DNA from: Pararhodobacter sp.
Lineage (GTDB): Bacteria > Pseudomonadota > Alphaproteobacteria > Rhodobacterales > Rhodobacteraceae
DNA length: 39,879 nucleotides
Direction of reading: 5' to 3'
Assembly: GCA_020832805.1 (NCBI GenBank)
Contig: JAFIED010000104.1
Coordinates: forward strand, 1-39,879
Shown: positions 38,401 to 39,879 of the stretch, piece by piece
How the letters are laid out: each line of letters starts with the position of its first letter
Numbering within the stretch: the first letter of the stretch is position 1
The notes under the pieces: generated by a model
The model's database searches: none
Seen by the model: only the letters and a program-made list of their open reading frames with translations
Told to the model about the DNA's origin: nothing
Translations under genes and position numbers: made by a program

Positions 38401-39174
38401 GGTGACAACCTGTTCATGGGCGGTGGGGGGGATGATACGATCATCGGCGGCGCCGGCCATGACATTGCGGTCTATCGCGGCGCGCGCGACGACTATGACA
38501 TCCAGACCGATCGCGGCACTGGTGTGACAACGGTCACCGACCTGCGCGCGATGGCCACGACGCCGGATCACGATGGCACAGACACGCTGACAGACGTCAA
38601 TGTGCTTCGTTTCGCCGATATCGAGGTCACCCTGGGCGCCGCAACATTGATCACCATTACCGATCGTTCGGGTATGGCGATGACGGGTGTGACCCTGGGG
38701 GCAACGACAGCCGATGGCATGACGGATGATATCGGCCGCACCGATGACAGCGGGCAGATCCTGTTTGTCGCCCCTGCCGAAAGCGTCATCTCGATTATCG
38801 GCGCACTGCCCTACGACCCTGAAACGGCCAGCGCCATTACGGCCAGGGATGCGCTGGAGGTCTTGCGTCTGGCGGTCGGTCTGGCGCCCAGCTGGGGCCC
38901 GGCAGACCCGATGGATTTCATCGCGGCAGATATCAATCAGGATGGCCAGGTTACCGCCGCCGATGCCCTTGATGTTCTGCGCGCGGCAGTCGGCATTCAG
39001 GGCGACAACCCGCCGCGCTGGTTCTTCCTGGACAGCGACGCTGACCTTGCAGGTATCAGCCGCAGCAATTCGGCCGTCGAAGAGGGCATTCTGTTCGACC
39101 CCCGCAACGGCGACCTGTCCGACCTGAACATGACGGGCGTGCTGCTGGGCAACATGCAGGAATATGGGCCGTGA
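32470..39174 (+). CDS. Giant mosaic secreted protein: repeat-rich N-terminus, Pro-rich linker, beta-rich unknown region, RTX-type Ca-binding repeats, dockerin-like C-terminus
   Basis: 2234-aa ORF; repeats of the type NTTT..Q..P.vAaL.gGrFVVaWtDgs…IRAQVFDanG; PEPAPPPPTPPPTDLPDP; GNAGANRLEGGGGDNLFMGGGGDDTIIGGAGHD; FIAADINQDGQVTAADALDVLRAAVGIQ. Confidence 0.9.
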   Translation: MTQKFELTFPEDAYFTSTPSRSKEDIRFSTLENGGGVLSWRSFIDGSTKSFMQVIGPDGRAVGSEFVFEMGSGNFFDVIVNGDTFVFSARPWIGGSISYFAQIYNASAEAIGSEISSDTSEISVHPVGDKFLVSVTSTELSGDHHNVMTTTRFHDKLGNVSAPVLETEWAPVVRQIGSTTAVLWNAVDDHGQVQYYFRLYDDEAMQIGTDVGPIYGRHPLIVERGDEFSVLWTTASENEGEDDDFPSFSTNLNVQNHDASGLPKGSPVLIENIRAWSYHIQALDEDHFMLQGSAVERGTTVRRPFAQIYKFSGEKVGDPIPVFEGISSGVAHGTILENGNLLLQVPNLRKSEIYDPSGNFVAAVESVAAFPGSERVIPLGGGGAVLLIAGAHAPASIQIIGPDGQQVDEPISTRFGNPYPGQEYVYGLDGGGALLTWRDGTTWHSQFIDEFGSRTGPEQQASELRIARLGGGGLVLKWRDVAAETWHAQIYDADGQAHGPDFFSEGFRAISMHKLSNGSVFLSWNDGDSQLKHQFIGSDGMAIGEPVISGAWGWNITVLNDELIGFNHNSSNPFKIVSAEAFFSVVTVPDDSPETEETEDTQDGFSAFLVNTTTRGAQMAPATAARDDGGFVAVWIDESEPGNVVRGQLFDANAARVGQELRVSPSGDGTLYAPRVATLADGRFVVVWDDHLSERGFSFSDIRAQVFDANGTRQGDGFVVNTTTLRDQTQPDIAALQGGGFVVTWLDGSFTATPTGLAARAQVFGADAAPVGAELLANGDSPVGAGGNAVLGLDNGGFLMLWQERGVNASLKGQMFTAEGVPQGTLFTVNQTTQGMQGEPAVAALSGGRFVVAWTDGSRTGGDTSGTAIRAQVFDSSGGRIGPEQLVNTQVTEGDQRAPAIGVLADGRFLIAWQSQGDAMAFAGEIRAQLFNANGTRSGTEFAINPMPGDTKSMPSVVGLEGGRFAVLWDDFSMTGGDTDSQAVRGQVLDADDVRGDKGSPDDSGSDTGGPGVTDPEPAPPPPTPPPTDLPDPASPQVLQAGDLLLITDQPWTPQGRGHISAEGAEVTVRHAESGALLMTLIGQTQVNPDTLNFEGTVIAAAPTIAEPVMQGSFTLDLGRLQTTALADAGAADTFAFGTNAVALEISAIRLQPFSALFAADLSLDPVLPGISTRNSPFFLRTDEIGYFLEPSGAGMRFLEDEPFKVSFAGGAGLEFSLSDVWFFYDNFERAMYLGGKGEAKWSGEVAGANFADLNPRRTHHKIELDLRGELEAEESILGTRGDKFIRIALQGDGLMDRLDWAGSLKYTAMPSLTRETGVLFVREAKLEWNTVEQTIGGSAKVELSFLKGVTAEAAVTLQYDPLALQKLSVGLDNLNLPIGATGFFVQGGLLELDNIASRNTSDDVLELTGTLKLSFGRSALGLRPPVEITVTGSYSSNEASLGMEVKKTAGALLPERVVGALLRTGESNHPMVKSLTTEFSVKPDELLDYEILKLTATISMNYAANHTTIEGTASVLNGALFGTATAVIWTGDNGGTSYQVTFNWGIEVPARVPILGGSRAGIVVGARGGDTAGYVEAYGYVDASFFGIGRGQQALGFRLHNDGRFEEINARNLPKINSWELAPSQDMVVMSARWEHAAPDAELVVITPDGTRLRESDLAAQDNIAILDDFSSATRRTLAVSRPEAGIWDIELVSAAATGEVIYEARELLQGAEGTIRRVVQNTATERLAVTYDLTLGDAEAATLGFQFADAQGAQIGVELLSMSAQESGQGLVAEIDLTALMPGEYWLLLRAEGLGSAPQIAAHDSPIVVTGAADLAVQSEYRWNEATATKSAVFTVSNEGTRLSGQATLELEVPEKLIGGALNSDLMQQALGQLAPGESAEVVYDLGRAVIEPEAQLVARVTSTGHDADIRNNTDTLTPVRVTGEGIVQAWVSHVLPADLARLELQGGAALDGTGHAGDNVLSGNAGANRLEGGGGDNLFMGGGGDDTIIGGAGHDIAVYRGARDDYDIQTDRGTGVTTVTDLRAMATTPDHDGTDTLTDVNVLRFADIEVTLGAATLITITDRSGMAMTGVTLGATTADGMTDDIGRTDDSGQILFVAPAESVISIIGALPYDPETASAITARDALEVLRLAVGLAPSWGPADPMDFIAADINQDGQVTAADALDVLRAAVGIQGDNPPRWFFLDSDADLAGISRSNSAVEEGILFDPRNGDLSDLNMTGVLLGNMQEYGP
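34291..35450 (+). repeat. About six degenerate ~60-70 aa internal protein repeats
   Basis: Recurring GG.FV..W…(I)RAQVFDANG motif within the giant ORF. Confidence 0.75.
38335..38475 (+). repeat. RTX (GGxGxDxxx) nonapeptide-type repeats
   Basis: GNAGANRLEGGGGDNLFMGGGGDDTIIGGAGHDIAVY. Confidence 0.85.
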
Positions 39175-39272
39175 TCCGGCCAGCCCCCCTGATCACCCAA
39201 ACACCCCGCGGCAACAGCAACCCATTGCCAAAGGACTGCAAGAAGGGAACCCTCATGGGCAAAGCCGACACA

Positions 39273-39301
39273 ACCCTTGCCTGACAGGTGCAGGCAAGGG
39301 T
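39273..39301. terminator. Perfect hairpin between convergent genes, candidate bidirectional terminator
   Basis: 11-bp stem ACCCTTGCCTG / CAGGCAAGGGT with 7-nt loop; no clear U-tract. Confidence 0.5.
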
Positions 39302-39354
39302 AGGCACAAGCCACACCGAAGCACCTGAAAGGCGGCCATCCCGCTGCTGATGGG

Positions 39355-39628
39355 TCAGACTTCGGACGGCACTGCGATCATGTGCCCCAACAGGATTGCC
39401 TGCAAATCCAGTCCGGAAAGCGCGGTGTTCACGGAAAGGTCGATGCCGGTCTCGGGGGTGTTGACCGCGGTCTGGCTGGCCGCAATGCTTTCCCATCGCG
39501 TGGCTGCATCGAAAAACACCCAGCGCGGTGCATGATCCGAGGTCAGCCCCGCCGTTGCGCGCAGCACTTCCAGCGCATCAAGTGCGGTCACGGCCCCGTC
39601 GCCATTCATGTCGGCGGCAATGTAGTTC
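39355..39628 (-). pseudogene. C-terminal fragment of a dockerin-like protein paralogous to the giant ORF, truncated by an IS
   Basis: NYIAADMNGDGAVTALDALEVLRATAGLTSDHAPRWVFFDAATRWESIAASQTAVN… parallels FIAADINQDGQVTAADALDVLRAAVGIQGDNPPRWFFLDSDADLAGISRSNSAVE…; its 5' side abuts the IS end at 39629. Confidence 0.8.
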
Positions 39629-39879
39629 TCCCAAGTTCGACAGCAAACCGGCTAAGCAATTGAAACCATTATGGCGGGATGCGCCATTTTGTGACTACAG
39701 CAGGCTGTCAGGCGGGTTTTGGAAGGTTCTGGGTGGCGAAACCCTCCAACTGTTCACAGTTTGCGGTGGAAAGGCCCTCGACCGAGCGATCGCCGATCCT
39801 GGCCTGGTGCCGTTGGATGCGGGCGAGCAGGTCGAGCGCGGTGCGCGGGCTGGCGCTGTGACCCCTTGCCTTCAGGCGC
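39629..39879 (-). mobile_element. 3' part of an insertion sequence; transposase C-terminus (…ALDLLARIQRHQARIGDRSVEGLSTANCEQLEGFATQNLPKPA*), truncated by the window edge
   Basis: Terminal 94 bp are the exact inverted copy of 47-140; open minus-strand frame runs to the window edge. Confidence 0.75.

Noticed and set aside
38335-38475. Possible CRISPR-like short repeats
   Set aside because: These are in-frame degenerate RTX codon repeats (GGxGxD), not direct repeats with unique spacers; no CRISPR array or cas gene was seen in the window
36562-38571. 669-aa minus-strand ORF antisense to the giant gene
   Set aside because: Low-complexity Arg/Gly/His/Gln-rich translation typical of a shadow frame opposite GC-rich coding sequence; the plus-strand frame has recognisable domains
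1-39879. Phage, defence island, tRNA or rRNA genes
   Set aside because: No integrase, phage structural, restriction-modification or toxin-antitoxin gene and no tRNA/rRNA recognisable by eye; a tRNAscan/DefenseFinder run would be needed to be certain

Overview
The window looks like a GC-rich alphaproteobacterial (probably Rhodobacterales-type) accessory region. Both edges are cut inside inverted copies of one insertion-sequence end: 94 bp, identical by eye, at 47-140 and, reverse-complemented, at 39629-39722. From left to right I see: two DMT-family transporters; a decayed livM-like gene, an IS3-family orfB remnant and an IS110/IS1111-type element nested in it; exported CIA30 and DUF302 proteins; a lipoprotein followed by an outer-membrane-barrel gene that resembles a minimal Slam (type XI secretion) pair; a D-2-hydroxyacid dehydrogenase plus lactate permease; and a MipA/OmpV protein. 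A long catabolic/transport region follows: a Tat-type SBP, a PhyH dioxygenase, a GMC oxidoreductase, a ferritin-like di-iron protein, RidA, an Fe-ADH, a fused TRAP transporter, a gamma-glutamyltransferase-like hydrolase, a 3-HIBADH-like dehydrogenase, a class II aldolase, a gamma-butyrobetaine-hydroxylase-like dioxygenase, and several LysR/GntR regulators. The window ends with a 2234-aa mosaic RTX/dockerin-like protein that faces, tail to tail, the IS-truncated C-terminus of a paralogue. Best leads: the giant mosaic protein and its truncated paralogue, the Slam-like pair, the predicted bridge/seek RNA region of the IS1111-type element, and the GGT-TRAP-ADH-RidA cluster with an unknown small protein. 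All family calls come from reading motifs by eye; no database search was run.
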